Assembly: GCF_022179325.1 (NCBI RefSeq)
Contig: NZ_BPQQ01000002.1
Coordinates: 1-64,000, forward strand
Direction: 5' to 3'
Length of the DNA: 64,000 nt
Source: Methylobacterium isbiliense
Lineage (GTDB): Bacteria > Pseudomonadota > Alphaproteobacteria > Rhizobiales > Beijerinckiaceae
A model generated the notes under the pieces. That model was not told where the DNA came from. It saw only the letters and a list, made by a program, of their open reading frames with translations, and ran no database searches. The first letter of the stretch is position 1. Every line of letters starts with the position of its first letter. The position numbers and the translations under genes were made by a program. Positions 33,125-42,356 of this stretch are shown piece after piece.

Positions 33125-34591
33125 GTGAAGCTCTTCATCGCCTCCCTCGCGACCGAGACCAACACCTTCGCGCCCCTGCCGACCGGGCGCGCCGCGTTCC
33201 TGGCCGACTTCGCCCGCCGCGACGGCAGCCGCAATCCGGTCCGGCTGAGCAATGTCGGGCTGGTCGAGTGGCGGCGCCTGGCCGAGGCCGAGGGCCACAC
33301 GGTCGTCGAGAGCCTCTCGACCTTCGCGCAGCCCGGGGGCATCACCCTGCGCGGCGTCTACGAGGAGTTGCGCGACGCGCTGCTGTCGGACCTGCGCGCG
33401 GCCGGCCCGGTCGACGCGGTGCTGCTGTTCCTGCACGGGGCGATGGTGGCGGAGGGCTACGACGATTGCGAGGGCGACACCCTCGCGCGGGTGCGCGGGA
33501 TCGTCGGGCCGGAGGTGGCGATCGGGGCCGAACTCGATCTGCACTGCCACCTCACCGAGACGATGCGGCAGGCCGCCGACGTCATCGTCATCTACAAGGA
33601 ATACCCGCACACCGACATGGCCGAGCGCGCCCGCGACCTCTACCGGCTGGTGACCGGCACGGCGGAGGGACGCATCCGCCCGGTGATGGCCATCCACGAT
33701 TGCCGGATGATCGGCCTCTGGCGCACGAGCGACCCGGCCGTACGCCGCTTCGTCGATCGCATGACGGCGCATGAGGGGCGGGACGGCATCCTGTCGGTGT
33801 CGTTCGGGCACGGCTTTCCCTGGGCCGACGTCGCGGATGTCGGCGCCAAGATGCTGGTCGTGGCCGACCGCGACGAGGCGGCGGCGCGCGCGCTCGCGGG
33901 CGAATTGGCCGGTGCCGTCTGGGCGATGCGGGAGGAGGCGCTGACGCCCTACGATTCCATTGACGCGGCGATCGACCGGGCGCTCGCCTCGACCGACCCG
34001 CGGCCGATGGTGCTGGCCGACGTCGCCGACAATTCGGGGGCCGGCGCGCCCGCCGACAACACCGCGATCCTGCAGCGCCTCGTCGCGCGCGGCGTGCGGG
34101 GCGTGGCGAGCGGGCTCTACTGGGACCCCGCCGCGGTCGGCATCTGCCACGAGGCCGGCGTGGGTGCGACCTTTGCGCTGCGGATTGGCGGCAAGTGCGG
34201 GGTGACGTCCGGGGATCCGGTCGACCTGCGCATCACGGTGCGGGGCCTGCGCGAGGCGCACAGCCAGGGGGGTATGAGCGGCGAGCGGGCGGAGCTCGGC
34301 AGCAGCGCCTGGGTCGAGGCGGACGGGATCCACCTCGTGCTGACGAGCCTGCGCCGGCAGCCCTTCGCCCCGGACGCCTTCACGGATCTCGGGTTGACGC
34401 TGCACGACAAGCGCCTCGTGGTGGTGAAGTCGATGCAGCATTTCCATGCCGGCTTCGCGCCGATCGCCAGCGAGGTGCGCTACGTCTCCGCCCCCGGCGC
34501 CGTGCCGCCGGACTTCGCCGCCCTGCCCTACACCAAGAAGGCCGGCCCGTGGTGGCCGCGCGATCCCAACCCCTTCCGGGAGACCGCATGA
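33125..34591 (+). CDS. M81 family peptidase (MlrC-like)
   Basis: A 488-aa member of the MlrC/M81 family, named for degradation of microcystin linear peptide. It opens MKLFIASLATETNTFAPLPTG, the family's hallmark. The metal site includes LHGAMV and AELDLHCHLTETM, and there is a C-terminal MlrC domain (TSGDPVDLRITVRGL). Its stop overlaps the M20 peptidase start by four bases, so the pair probably processes the same peptide or amide substrate. In non-cyanobacterial settings the substrate is unknown. Confidence 0.88.
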   Translation: MKLFIASLATETNTFAPLPTGRAAFLADFARRDGSRNPVRLSNVGLVEWRRLAEAEGHTVVESLSTFAQPGGITLRGVYEELRDALLSDLRAAGPVDAVLLFLHGAMVAEGYDDCEGDTLARVRGIVGPEVAIGAELDLHCHLTETMRQAADVIVIYKEYPHTDMAERARDLYRLVTGTAEGRIRPVMAIHDCRMIGLWRTSDPAVRRFVDRMTAHEGRDGILSVSFGHGFPWADVADVGAKMLVVADRDEAAARALAGELAGAVWAMREEALTPYDSIDAAIDRALASTDPRPMVLADVADNSGAGAPADNTAILQRLVARGVRGVASGLYWDPAAVGICHEAGVGATFALRIGGKCGVTSGDPVDLRITVRGLREAHSQGGMSGERAELGSSAWVEADGIHLVLTSLRRQPFAPDAFTDLGLTLHDKRLVVVKSMQHFHAGFAPIASEVRYVSAPGAVPPDFAALPYTKKAGPWWPRDPNPFRETA

Positions 34592-35718
34592 ACCCCAACG
34601 CCCTGCCCCTCGACGCCGACGCGATGCTGGCGTCCCTGCGCCCGTGGATCGAGTGCGAGAGCCCGACCCACGACGCCGCCGCGGTCAACCGCATGATGGC
34701 GCTGGCGGCGCGCGACCTCGCGGTGGCGGGGGCGAGCGTCGAGATCATCCCGGGCCGGATGGGCCTCGGCGACTGCGTGCGCGCCCGCTTCCCGCATCCG
34801 CGCCGGGACGAGCCCGGCCTCCTCGTGCTCGGCCACATGGACACCGTGCATCCGGTCGGCACGCTCCGGGCCCTGCCCTGGCGGCGGGAGGAGAGCCGGG
34901 TCTACGGCCCCGGCATCCTCGACATGAAGGGCGGCAACCTGCTGGCCTTCGAGGCGATCCGGGCGCTCGGACGCGCCGGCATCGCCACGCCGCTGCCCGT
35001 CACGGTGCTGTTCACGAGCGACGAGGAGATCGGCAGTCCGGCGACCCGCGACCTGATCGAGGCCGAGGCGGCGCGCCACCGCTACATCCTGGTGCCGGAG
35101 CCCGGGCACGAGGACAACGGGGTGGTGACGGGGCGTTACGCCATCGCCCGCTTCAACCTGGAGGCGGTGGGCCGCCCGAGCCATGCGGGCGCCCGCCTCG
35201 GCGACGGCCGCTCGGCCATCCGGACGATGGCGCGCCAGATCCTGGCCATCGAGGCGATGTCGGGCGAGGACTGCACCTTCAGCGTCGGCATCGTCGAGGG
35301 CGGGCAGTGGGTGAACTGCGTGCCCACGCGGTGCCGCGGCGAGGCGCTGAGCATGGCCAAGCGCCAGGACGACCTCGACCGGGGCGTGGCCCGGATGCTC
35401 GCCCTCTCGGGCACACAGGACGACGTCGCCTTCACGGTGACGCGCGGCGTCACCCGCCCGGTCTGGGAGCCCGACGCCGGGACGCTCGCCCTCTACGAGG
35501 CCGCCCGCGGCCTCGCCGAGCGCCTCGGCCTGCCCCTGCCCCACCGCAGCGCGGGCGGCGGCTCGGACGGCAACTTCACCGGGGCGCTCGGCCTGCCCAC
35601 CCTCGACGGTCTCGGCGCGATCGGGCGCGGCTACCACACGCTGGAGGAGCATATCGAGGTGGACAGCCTCGTCACGCGCGGGCGACTCTTCGCGGGGCTG
35701 CTGGCGACGCTGGCCTGA
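34588..35718 (+). CDS. M20 family metallopeptidase (glutamate carboxypeptidase-like)
   Basis: A 376-aa zinc peptidase. Metal-binding motifs are LVLGHMDTVHP, GILDMKGGN, TSDEEIGS with the catalytic Glu, and LVPEPG. The dimerisation domain includes GRPSHAGARLGDGRSAI, and the last metal His is in GRGYHTLEEH. This is the pattern of CPG2-type carboxypeptidases or acetylornithine-type deacylases. ATGA overlap with the MlrC gene indicates coupled expression. Cytoplasmic; no signal peptide is seen. Confidence 0.9.
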   Translation: MNPNALPLDADAMLASLRPWIECESPTHDAAAVNRMMALAARDLAVAGASVEIIPGRMGLGDCVRARFPHPRRDEPGLLVLGHMDTVHPVGTLRALPWRREESRVYGPGILDMKGGNLLAFEAIRALGRAGIATPLPVTVLFTSDEEIGSPATRDLIEAEAARHRYILVPEPGHEDNGVVTGRYAIARFNLEAVGRPSHAGARLGDGRSAIRTMARQILAIEAMSGEDCTFSVGIVEGGQWVNCVPTRCRGEALSMAKRQDDLDRGVARMLALSGTQDDVAFTVTRGVTRPVWEPDAGTLALYEAARGLAERLGLPLPHRSAGGGSDGNFTGALGLPTLDGLGAIGRGYHTLEEHIEVDSLVTRGRLFAGLLATLA

Positions 35719-35724
35719 GGCGCC

Positions 35725-36114
35725 TCACACCTCGCAGCGCAGCCCCAGCGCCTCCAGCCCCTCGTCGAGCAGGTCGCCGACGTTGGGGATGCCGAGGAGA
35801 TAGTTGGCCGTGTCGGTGCCGGCCGCCTCGCGCTCGCGGGCGAGCCGGATGGCGTCGGGAAACTCCTCCGGCTCCATGTCGCCGCGGCCGAGATAGACCA
35901 GCGCGACGAGTTCCGCCCGCTCGTCGTCGTTGAGGCCGGCGATCACCTCGCGCAGTTCCTCCTCGGTGGCATCGTCCGGATCCTCGTTGAGGACGTCGCG
36001 GGCGCCGTCGTCGGTCGGGTTCGAGCCCGAATCCGCGTCGGTCGGGCCTTCCTTCACGTCGAGGGCCCGCACCCGCAGGATGAATTCACAGACCTTCTCG
36101 ACGGCGATGTCCAT
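35725..36114 (-). CDS. DUF3775 domain protein
   Basis: A 129-aa acidic cytoplasmic protein matching DUF3775. It opens with MDIAVEKVCEFILRVRALDVKEG and contains NDDERAELVALVYLGRGDMEPEEF and ANYLLGIPNVGDLLDEGLEALG, the conserved C-terminal block. The function of the family is unknown. It lies between the convergent M20 peptidase (6 bases from its stop) and the divergent EI24 gene. Confidence 0.85.
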   Translation of the reverse strand: MDIAVEKVCEFILRVRALDVKEGPTDADSGSNPTDDGARDVLNEDPDDATEEELREVIAGLNDDERAELVALVYLGRGDMEPEEFPDAIRLAREREAAGTDTANYLLGIPNVGDLLDEGLEALGLRCEV

Positions 36115-36237
36115 GCGTATCTCCTGCCTCGCCAGGGCCGCGCTCCGGCGGCCCCGTGGTCTTCAACCCGCGAGGCGCGGAGCGGGTCCAAACCAGCCCC
36201 GCGCCGCCGAGCGGCGCTCTCTCCCGGTGAGGTTCCG

Positions 36238-36954
36238 ATGCTCGTCTCCGCCGCCTTCGCGGCCCTGCGGCAGGTCCTGTCCCCGCCCCTGCGGCGCATC
36301 CTGTGGAAGTCGCTCGGCCTGACCGTCGGGCTCCTGGTGCTGGTCTGGTTCGCGCTCACCCGGCTGATCAACACCTTCCTGATCGGCCACCCGATCTCGG
36401 CCCAGTACCCGATCCTCGACAGCGTCGCGTTCTTCCTCGCGGGGGCGGGCCTGTTCGTGGCCCTGGCCTACATCCTGCCGGCGGTCTCGATCCTGGTGGC
36501 GGGCTACTTCCTCGACGATGCGGCCGAGATCGTCGAGCGCACCGACTATCCGGACGAGGTGCCGGGCCGCGCCCTGCCGCTGGCCCAGGCGATGCTCTAC
36601 GCGCTGCGCTTCGCCGGGCTCGCGCTCCTCGTGAACCTCGTGGCGCTCGCCCTGTTCTTCGTGCCGGGCGTCAACCTGATCGCCTTCTTCGGCGCCAACA
36701 CCTATCTGCTCGGCCGCGAGTATTTCGAGATGGCCGCGGCGCGCTTCCGGCCGCTGCCGGAGGCCGGCGCCATGCGCCGCCATCACGCGCCGACGGTGCT
36801 GGCCGCGGGCGCGCTCCTTGCCGGGCTGATGGTGGTGCCGGTGCTGAACCTGCTCACGCCGCTGTTCGGCATCGCCCTCATGGTGCATGTCCACAAGGGC
36901 CTCAGCCGCGAGCGGCTGCTCGCGCCGCCCGCGGCGCGCCCGCCGCTGCGCTGA
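36238..36954 (+). CDS. EI24/CysZ-like membrane protein
   Basis: A 238-aa inner-membrane protein with about five or six hydrophobic segments. The block ARFRPLPEAGAMRRHHAPTVLAAG and the preceding FGANTYLLGREYFEM are characteristic of the EI24 domain family, which includes the CysZ sulfate permease. Sulfate transport is possible but unproven, and no cys gene is adjacent. It starts 123 bases from the divergent DUF3775 gene. Confidence 0.83.
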   Translation: MLVSAAFAALRQVLSPPLRRILWKSLGLTVGLLVLVWFALTRLINTFLIGHPISAQYPILDSVAFFLAGAGLFVALAYILPAVSILVAGYFLDDAAEIVERTDYPDEVPGRALPLAQAMLYALRFAGLALLVNLVALALFFVPGVNLIAFFGANTYLLGREYFEMAAARFRPLPEAGAMRRHHAPTVLAAGALLAGLMVVPVLNLLTPLFGIALMVHVHKGLSRERLLAPPAARPPLR

Positions 36955-36959
36955 GACGC

Positions 36960-38111
36960 TCAGCGCATGCCCGGGGCCTGCCCGGCCCCGGCGCCCTTCT
37001 GCCCCACCGCCGGCCCGCCCGCATCCTGCGGGTGATGGGCCGAGCCCGGTCCCATCGGCTCGGGGGCGAGGAGGTCGGGGGTCCGGGCCATCTCGGGCGC
37101 CCCCCGGCCGGTGGTGAACTGCCCCGCCTTGCGGAAGCGCCAGAGATAGCCCGGCACCACGGCCTCCACGGCGGTCGGCGCGATGCCGAACGCGTCGAGG
37201 GTGCGGCCCTCGGCCTTGGCGGCGTCCGAGACCACGTTGTCGCGCTCGAGGAGCAGCACTTGGTCGCGCGTGAGCTTGAGGCTGTCGGGCAGGAGGCCGA
37301 GGGTGAGCGTGTCGGCGATCTCCAGCGCCCGCGCCTGGATCCGGGCGGCCGGCCCCGGCAGCGGCAGGACGAGGCGGCGGCGCATGGTGACGTCGAGGGT
37401 GTACTCGACGAGGCGCTTCAGCGTCAGGATCTCCGGCCCGCCGAGTTCGTAGGTCGTGCCGGGCTTGGCCTTGCCGTCCACCGCGAGCGCCACCGCCTCG
37501 GCAACGTCGCCAACGAAGACCGGCTGCATCCGCGTGTCCGCGCCCGCGATCGGCAGCACCGGCAGCGCGCGGGCGAGGCCCGCGAAGCGGTTGAAGAAGC
37601 TGTCGCCCTGGCCGAAGATGATGGACGGCCGGAAGACCACCGCCTCGGGCCGCGCGGCGAAGACGCCCGCCTCTCCCTGCGCCTTCGAGCTGGCGTAATG
37701 CGAGGGCGAGGCCGCATCCGCCCCCAGCGCCGAGACGTGGACCACCCGGGCGCCGATGGCGGCGGCCGCGCGGGCCACCTCGGCCGCGCCCTCCGCCTGG
37801 AGGCGGTGGAAGCTCTGGCTGCCGCTCTCCTGCAGGATGCCCACGAGGTTGACGACGACGTCCGCGTGCTCGACCGCCCGGGCAATGGAGGCACGGTCGC
37901 GCAGGTTGGCCTGCACGGCCACGATCTGCCCCACGCGGCCGAGCGGCTGGAGGAAGAGCGCGAGGTCGGGCCGGCGCGCCGCGACGCGGATGCGGTAGCC
38001 GCGCTTGGCCAGGGCCCGCACCACGTGCCGCCCGAGGAAGCCCGAGCCTCCGAACACGGTCACGAGCTGCGAGGCGGGGCGGGTCGGGCCGACGGAGTCG
38101 AGGCCGGGCAT
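36960..38111 (-). CDS. complex I NDUFA9-like NAD(P)-binding protein
   Basis: A 383-aa extended-SDR protein. It has a Rossmann motif VTVFGGSGFLGRHVVRAL, then VVNLVGIL, and SALGADAASPSHYASSKAQGE, where Tyr-x3-Lys is YASSK. This is the bacterial relative of the complex I assembly/accessory subunit NDUFA9. The C-terminal 60 residues are Gly/Pro/Ala-rich. It converges on the EI24 gene with a gap of 5 bases. It probably binds NADPH; the catalytic role is uncertain. Confidence 0.88.
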   Translation of the reverse strand: MPGLDSVGPTRPASQLVTVFGGSGFLGRHVVRALAKRGYRIRVAARRPDLALFLQPLGRVGQIVAVQANLRDRASIARAVEHADVVVNLVGILQESGSQSFHRLQAEGAAEVARAAAAIGARVVHVSALGADAASPSHYASSKAQGEAGVFAARPEAVVFRPSIIFGQGDSFFNRFAGLARALPVLPIAGADTRMQPVFVGDVAEAVALAVDGKAKPGTTYELGGPEILTLKRLVEYTLDVTMRRRLVLPLPGPAARIQARALEIADTLTLGLLPDSLKLTRDQVLLLERDNVVSDAAKAEGRTLDAFGIAPTAVEAVVPGYLWRFRKAGQFTTGRGAPEMARTPDLLAPEPMGPGSAHHPQDAGGPAVGQKGAGAGQAPGMR

Positions 38112-38196
38112 GGTCGGGATCCTGTGCGGAACGGGCTCCCGGCTCCTTAGTCGAGGCCGCCGGGGCTGTGAAGCACCGAGCGGGCCCCGGCCACGC

Positions 38197-38853
38197 TCAC
38201 AGGCGCGGCGTCCGGGCGAAATCCTCGCCGTCGATCAGGATCGCGTCCAGGGCAGCGATGCCGTCCTCCCCCACCCGCGCGCGGACGCGGATGCGGCCGC
38301 GGTCGAGCGTGTCGAGATTCGCCGGCACACCCTGCGGGCCATACCAGCGTTCGATGCCGTAGGCGATCGCGCCCGAGAAGCAGAGGTCGTGGGCGCAGGC
38401 GCCCGGCTTGCCCTCGCCCCGCCGCGTCAGGCTGCCGAATTGCACCGTGCCGCGCAGCACGAGGCCCTCGCCCGCGGGCCTCGCCACCGCGATGGACGCG
38501 GCGTGGTGGAGGCCGTCCGGGCCTGGGCGGAGCGTGACGTGGACGGGCGTGCCCGCCGCGAGGCGGCAATCGCCGCCCGCGAGGTCGCAGCCGGCTTGGC
38601 GCTCCGCCAGATCCGGCGCGGCGGCCAGACCCGCCGGCTGCCCGGCCTCGTAGCTGAGGATGCTGTACTCGCCGCGAAACAGGTCGCGCGGGTCCTTCGT
38701 CGCCGTGGCGAGCAGCACCGGGCGCCCCGAGGCGAGCCGGCGCGACTGGTCGAGCGCGATCTGGATCGACGGGGCGGCCTGGACCAGGAAGACGAGGGCG
38801 AAGGCCGCGAACGTGCCGCGGCGGCCCGCCCGCCGGAGGGGGAGACCGATCAT
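38197..38853 (-). CDS. GDYXXLXY domain protein
   Basis: A 218-aa protein with an N-terminal membrane anchor (GTFAAFALVFLVQAAPSI) and the domain signature DPRDLFRGEYSILSYE, here with Glu instead of Asp in the name-giving motif. The rest is a periplasmic beta-rich domain with Cys pairs (GCDLAGGDC and CAHDLC) that may form disulfides. Its ATG overlaps the stop of the DUF2157 gene (ATGA). The two families habitually occur together; the joint function is unknown. Confidence 0.83.
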   Translation of the reverse strand: MIGLPLRRAGRRGTFAAFALVFLVQAAPSIQIALDQSRRLASGRPVLLATATKDPRDLFRGEYSILSYEAGQPAGLAAAPDLAERQAGCDLAGGDCRLAAGTPVHVTLRPGPDGLHHAASIAVARPAGEGLVLRGTVQFGSLTRRGEGKPGACAHDLCFSGAIAYGIERWYGPQGVPANLDTLDRGRIRVRARVGEDGIAALDAILIDGEDFARTPRL

Positions 38854-40175
38854 GGTGTGTCCGCTGCGAGACGGCGCTGCAGGCGCAGGCTGAGACCGAT
38901 GGCCAGCGCCGCGAGGCCGCCGGCGATGAGGAGCTGAAGCGAGACCCCGATCAGGTCGCCGCTCAGCATCAGGAGGGCCAGGATCACGACCCCGCCGGCC
39001 GCGAGCGCGCCGCCGGAGAGGCTGCGGCGCTCGTCGAGCTGCGCCGCCACCGCGACCCCGAGGACCGGCACCAGCACCTTCCACACCGACACCGCCTCCA
39101 CGGCGTCGGCATCGGCCGCGACGGGGCCGAAGGCGAGGGAGGCGAGAGCCGCGGCGGCGAGGATCAGGTGGCCGATCGGGAGCGGGCCGTGCCCGAGCAG
39201 GCGGGGCAGGCAGAGGAGCCCGAGACAGGGCGCCAGCAGCAGGAGCTGCGGCAGGGCGCGGCCGGCCTGCGCGGCCGGCCAGCCGAACTGGCCCGCCACC
39301 CCGATGAGCACCGCGGCGAGCACGAGGCCGGTCGCGGCCGTCTCCGCATGGCCGAGGCCGGTCCGCAGCCGGGCCGGCAGGCGCGACACCCGCTGGCCGG
39401 CATGGGCGGTGGCGATGAGGCCGAAGGCCAGGACCGCGAGGGCGCCGGCATCGGCGTGCGGGCCGTCCGTGCCGATGGCGGCGGTGACCTGCAGGGCGAG
39501 CGGCACCAGCACCAGCAGCAGGCCGAGGGGCCGCGCCGGAATGCGGCCCCACAGCATCCCGGCCGCGAGCGCCGCCCAGACCGCCCAGGCGCTCCACGGC
39601 AACGGACGGGCACCGATCACCGGATGATCGAGGCCCGGCCACGCCGCGACCGCGAGCGCCAGGGCGGCGACGCCGCCCGCGCCCCCCGAGCGGGTCAGGA
39701 GCGCGGTCGCGGTGCCGAGCGCCGCGATGGTGACCGCGAAGGCGCGCGTGTCGGCCGGCAGGTGGAAGGTCTGGCCCATCAGGGCGATCGAGCCCGTCGC
39801 CACCGCGAGCGAGAGCAGCGTCAGCACCTCGGCGAGCCAGCCGAGATGGCCGCCCTGCGCCGCGCCCGCCCGCAGGGCCTCGCGCGCCCGCAGGGCCGCC
39901 GTGCAGGCCAGCCCGACCGCGAGGGCGTCCGCGGCGAGGAGGAGCAGCAGGCGGGCGAAGGGCGACATCCCGTCCCAGTTCGCGGCCACGAAGGCGATGG
40001 CGGCGGTGCCGAGCAGCAGGGCGGCCGCCACCGCGAGCGCGACCTGGACGCGCACGAGGCCGGAGCGGCCCGCCACGTCCGCATCGAGCCGGCGCTCCTG
40101 CTCGGCATCGATGAGCCCGAGGGCGGCCCAGCGGCGGATATCCGCCCGGACGCGGTCCCGATAGGTGAAGGACAT
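38850..40175 (-). CDS. DUF2157 membrane protein
   Basis: A 441-aa polytopic protein with roughly a dozen hydrophobic helices. The soluble N-terminus (YRDRVRADIRRWAALGLIDAEQERRL) is the DUF2157 domain. The remainder is Leu/Ala-rich membrane sequence. The ATG at 40175 is chosen because the conserved domain begins there. Coupled to the downstream GDYXXLXY gene by a four-base overlap. The biochemical activity is unknown. Confidence 0.83.
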   Translation of the reverse strand: MSFTYRDRVRADIRRWAALGLIDAEQERRLDADVAGRSGLVRVQVALAVAAALLLGTAAIAFVAANWDGMSPFARLLLLLAADALAVGLACTAALRAREALRAGAAQGGHLGWLAEVLTLLSLAVATGSIALMGQTFHLPADTRAFAVTIAALGTATALLTRSGGAGGVAALALAVAAWPGLDHPVIGARPLPWSAWAVWAALAAGMLWGRIPARPLGLLLVLVPLALQVTAAIGTDGPHADAGALAVLAFGLIATAHAGQRVSRLPARLRTGLGHAETAATGLVLAAVLIGVAGQFGWPAAQAGRALPQLLLLAPCLGLLCLPRLLGHGPLPIGHLILAAAALASLAFGPVAADADAVEAVSVWKVLVPVLGVAVAAQLDERRSLSGGALAAGGVVILALLMLSGDLIGVSLQLLIAGGLAALAIGLSLRLQRRLAADTP

Positions 40176-40328
40176 GGGCGCGCTGTCGCCTCCGCCAGAC
40201 CTGCGATCAAGCCTGCTGATGATACGGCGCGGCGGCGCCGGCGGTGAGACTGCGCACGCGGCGAGGAGCGGGAACATGCCCGCGGCCGCGATGTTCGCCC
40301 GGAGAAGCGTCCGCCGAAGGGACCCGCC

Positions 40329-40817
40329 ATGCCGCGCGCCGCGCCCGAGCCCGCCTTTCCGATCGCGGCCGGCATCCTGTTCGGCCTCGGGCTCGGCGGC
40401 TTCTTCGACGGGATCGTGCTGCATCAGCTGCTGCAATGGCACCACATGCTGAGCAGCTGGTACCCGCCCACCACCCGCGAGGCGCTCGAGCTCAACACGC
40501 TGTGGGACGGGATCTTCCACAGCGCCACCTACGTGTTCGTGGTGCTGGGCCTCTTCCTGCTCTGGCGGCGAGCGCATCGTGGCGTGCTGCGCTGGTCGGG
40601 CCGGTGGATGCTCGGCGCGGTGCTGCTCGGCTTCGGGCTGTTCAACACCGTGGAGGGGCTGATCGACCACCAGATCCTCGGCGTGCACCACGTCAACGAG
40701 ACGGTGGCGCGCCCGCTCTGGATCTACTGGGATCTCGGCTTCCTGGCCTGGGGGGTGGCGATGATCGGGGCCGGGGCGTGGCTGCTGCGCGGCAGCCGGG
40801 CGGGTGCCCGGCCATGA
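40329..40817 (+). CDS. DUF2243 membrane protein
   Basis: A 162-aa inner-membrane protein with four helices and the DUF2243 pattern: GLGGFFDGIVLHQLLQWHHML, then LNTLWDGIFHSATY, then NTVEGLIDHQILGVHHV. The many conserved His and Asp residues within helices suggest metal binding. Its stop overlaps the ATG of a small downstream frame that appears shifted. The function is unknown. Confidence 0.88.
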   Translation: MPRAAPEPAFPIAAGILFGLGLGGFFDGIVLHQLLQWHHMLSSWYPPTTREALELNTLWDGIFHSATYVFVVLGLFLLWRRAHRGVLRWSGRWMLGAVLLGFGLFNTVEGLIDHQILGVHHVNETVARPLWIYWDLGFLAWGVAMIGAGAWLLRGSRAGARP

Positions 40818-40991
40818 GGGCGCGCTCCCGTCCTCCGCGATCGCCGCGCCTGCTGCGCGCGACCCTGCCGTGGCTGGTCCTGGGGCTCGGCCTCGCCGCC
40901 GCGACCTCGCCCGCGTGGCGCCCCCCTCGCCTTCGGCGTCTCGCCCTCCCTCGACGCGCTGCTGGCCCTGCGCTGCACCCCGCCCGGCTGA
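40814..40991 (+). pseudogene. small membrane-anchored protein gene, apparent frameshift at a C-run
   Basis: The ATG overlaps the DUF2243 stop (ATGA) and opens a frame with one hydrophobic helix (TLPWLVLGLGLAAATSPAW). At a run of six C residues (40921-40926) the frame becomes Arg/Pro-rich with no local stop. Dropping one C gives a tidy ending, AFGVSPSLDALLALRCTPPG, and a TGA at 40989-40991, eight bases before the mutY stop. That would be a protein of about 58 aa. It is either a true frameshift or a homopolymer sequencing error. Confidence 0.5.
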
Positions 40992-40998
40992 GGCCGGC

Positions 40999-42234
40999 TC
41001 AGCGCCGCCGGGTGCCGCCCGGCGAGCCCTTGCGCAGGGGTGCCGCCGAGGCGGGCCGCCGGGAGAGCACCTTGGGGATCGGCGCCCGCCGGGGTGCCGG
41101 CTCCGGCTCGGGCGGGGTCGCAAGGTCGGGCGCGGGCGGGGCCGTCCGCGGCGCCGGGGGCGCGGCGGGCTTCTGCTCCAGGGCGTGGGCCAGCACCTTC
41201 TTCATCGCCCCGGGCAGCGGCTCCTCGGCCAGGGCGGCGCGGGGCGTGAAGCGCATGCCCTCGGGCGCCGCGGTCCCGGCCGCGACGCGGGCGAGGAACA
41301 CCGTGAGTTCGAGCGGGAAATGCGTGAAGACGTGGCGCACGGTGCCGGGCAGGCGCTTCCAGCGCGCATCGAGCGGCGCGTCCAGAAGGGCGCGGGCGGG
41401 GTCGTAATCCGGCGCCCAGGCGCTCGTCGGCGGCTCGGCCATCGACCCGAGCAGACCCTCGGGCGGGCGGGTGCGCAGCAGCACCGCCTCGTCCCCGGCC
41501 CGCACGGCCACGAAGGCGGCCCCCCGGCGAAGCACGCCCGGTTCCTTGCGCAGCTTGCGCGGGAAGGTCTCCTGCAGCCCCTCCGCCCGGGCGCGGCAGG
41601 GTGCCATCCAGGGGCACAGGGCGCAGGCCGGGCGCTTGGGCGTGCAGAGCGTGGCGCCGAGGTCCATCACCGCCTGGGCGAAATCCCCCGGGCGGCGGGC
41701 CGGCACGAGCGATTCGGCGATGGTGCGGATCTCGGCCCGCCCCGCGGGCAGCGGCGTCTCGATGGCGAAGAGGCGCGACACCACCCGCTCGACGTTGCCG
41801 TCGACCGCCGCGGCGGGCCGGTCGAAGGCGATCGCCGCGATGGCCCCCGCCGTGTAGGCGCCGATGCCGGGGAGCTTGCGCAGGCCCTCGACCGTGTCCG
41901 GGAAGCCGCCCGCCGCGACCACCGCCTGGGCGCAGGCATGCAGGTTGCGCGCCCGCGAGTAGTAGCCGAGCCCGGCCCAGGCGCTCATCACCGCCTCCTC
42001 GGGCGCGGCCGCCAGGGCGGCGACGGTGGGGAAGCGCTCCAGGAAGCGGGCGAAATAGGGCTTCACCGCAGCGACGGTGGTCTGCTGCAGCATGATCTCG
42101 GACAGCCAGACCCGATAGGGATCGGGCGCGACGCCGGGCAGCGCGCGCCAGGGCAGGGCGCGGCGGTGGCGGTCGTACCAGACCAGGAGGTCGGCTGCGT
42201 CCGGCCCGGGGGACGACGCGGCGGGCGCTACCAT
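40999..42234 (-). CDS. mutY: A/G-specific adenine glycosylase MutY
   Basis: Removes adenine mispaired with 8-oxoguanine, 411 aa. The catalytic Glu is in SEIMLQQTTV, the helix-hairpin-helix is LPGIGAYTAGAIAAIAFD, the catalytic Asp is in AVDGNVERV, and the 4Fe-4S ligands fit C-x6-C-x2-C-x5-C in CTPKRPACALCPWMAPC. A NUDIX-like C-terminal domain follows. The last 60 residues are Pro/Ala/Arg-rich and unusual. It is divergent from dciA, a common alphaproteobacterial pair. The start at 42234 (MVAPAASS) lacks a strong ribosome-binding site. Confidence 0.93.
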   Translation of the reverse strand: MVAPAASSPGPDAADLLVWYDRHRRALPWRALPGVAPDPYRVWLSEIMLQQTTVAAVKPYFARFLERFPTVAALAAAPEEAVMSAWAGLGYYSRARNLHACAQAVVAAGGFPDTVEGLRKLPGIGAYTAGAIAAIAFDRPAAAVDGNVERVVSRLFAIETPLPAGRAEIRTIAESLVPARRPGDFAQAVMDLGATLCTPKRPACALCPWMAPCRARAEGLQETFPRKLRKEPGVLRRGAAFVAVRAGDEAVLLRTRPPEGLLGSMAEPPTSAWAPDYDPARALLDAPLDARWKRLPGTVRHVFTHFPLELTVFLARVAAGTAAPEGMRFTPRAALAEEPLPGAMKKVLAHALEQKPAAPPAPRTAPPAPDLATPPEPEPAPRRAPIPKVLSRRPASAAPLRKGSPGGTRRR

Positions 42235-42356
42235 GCGGCACCGCTTAGCCGGTTTCGCTGCCCCTGGGGAGACATCCGGGCTATGCTGGCGCAACGAAAC
42301 CGAGAGGGTTGCGGTGCTACATCGCCCCGGTCGCCGTTTCAAAGGACCCGCCGCCG

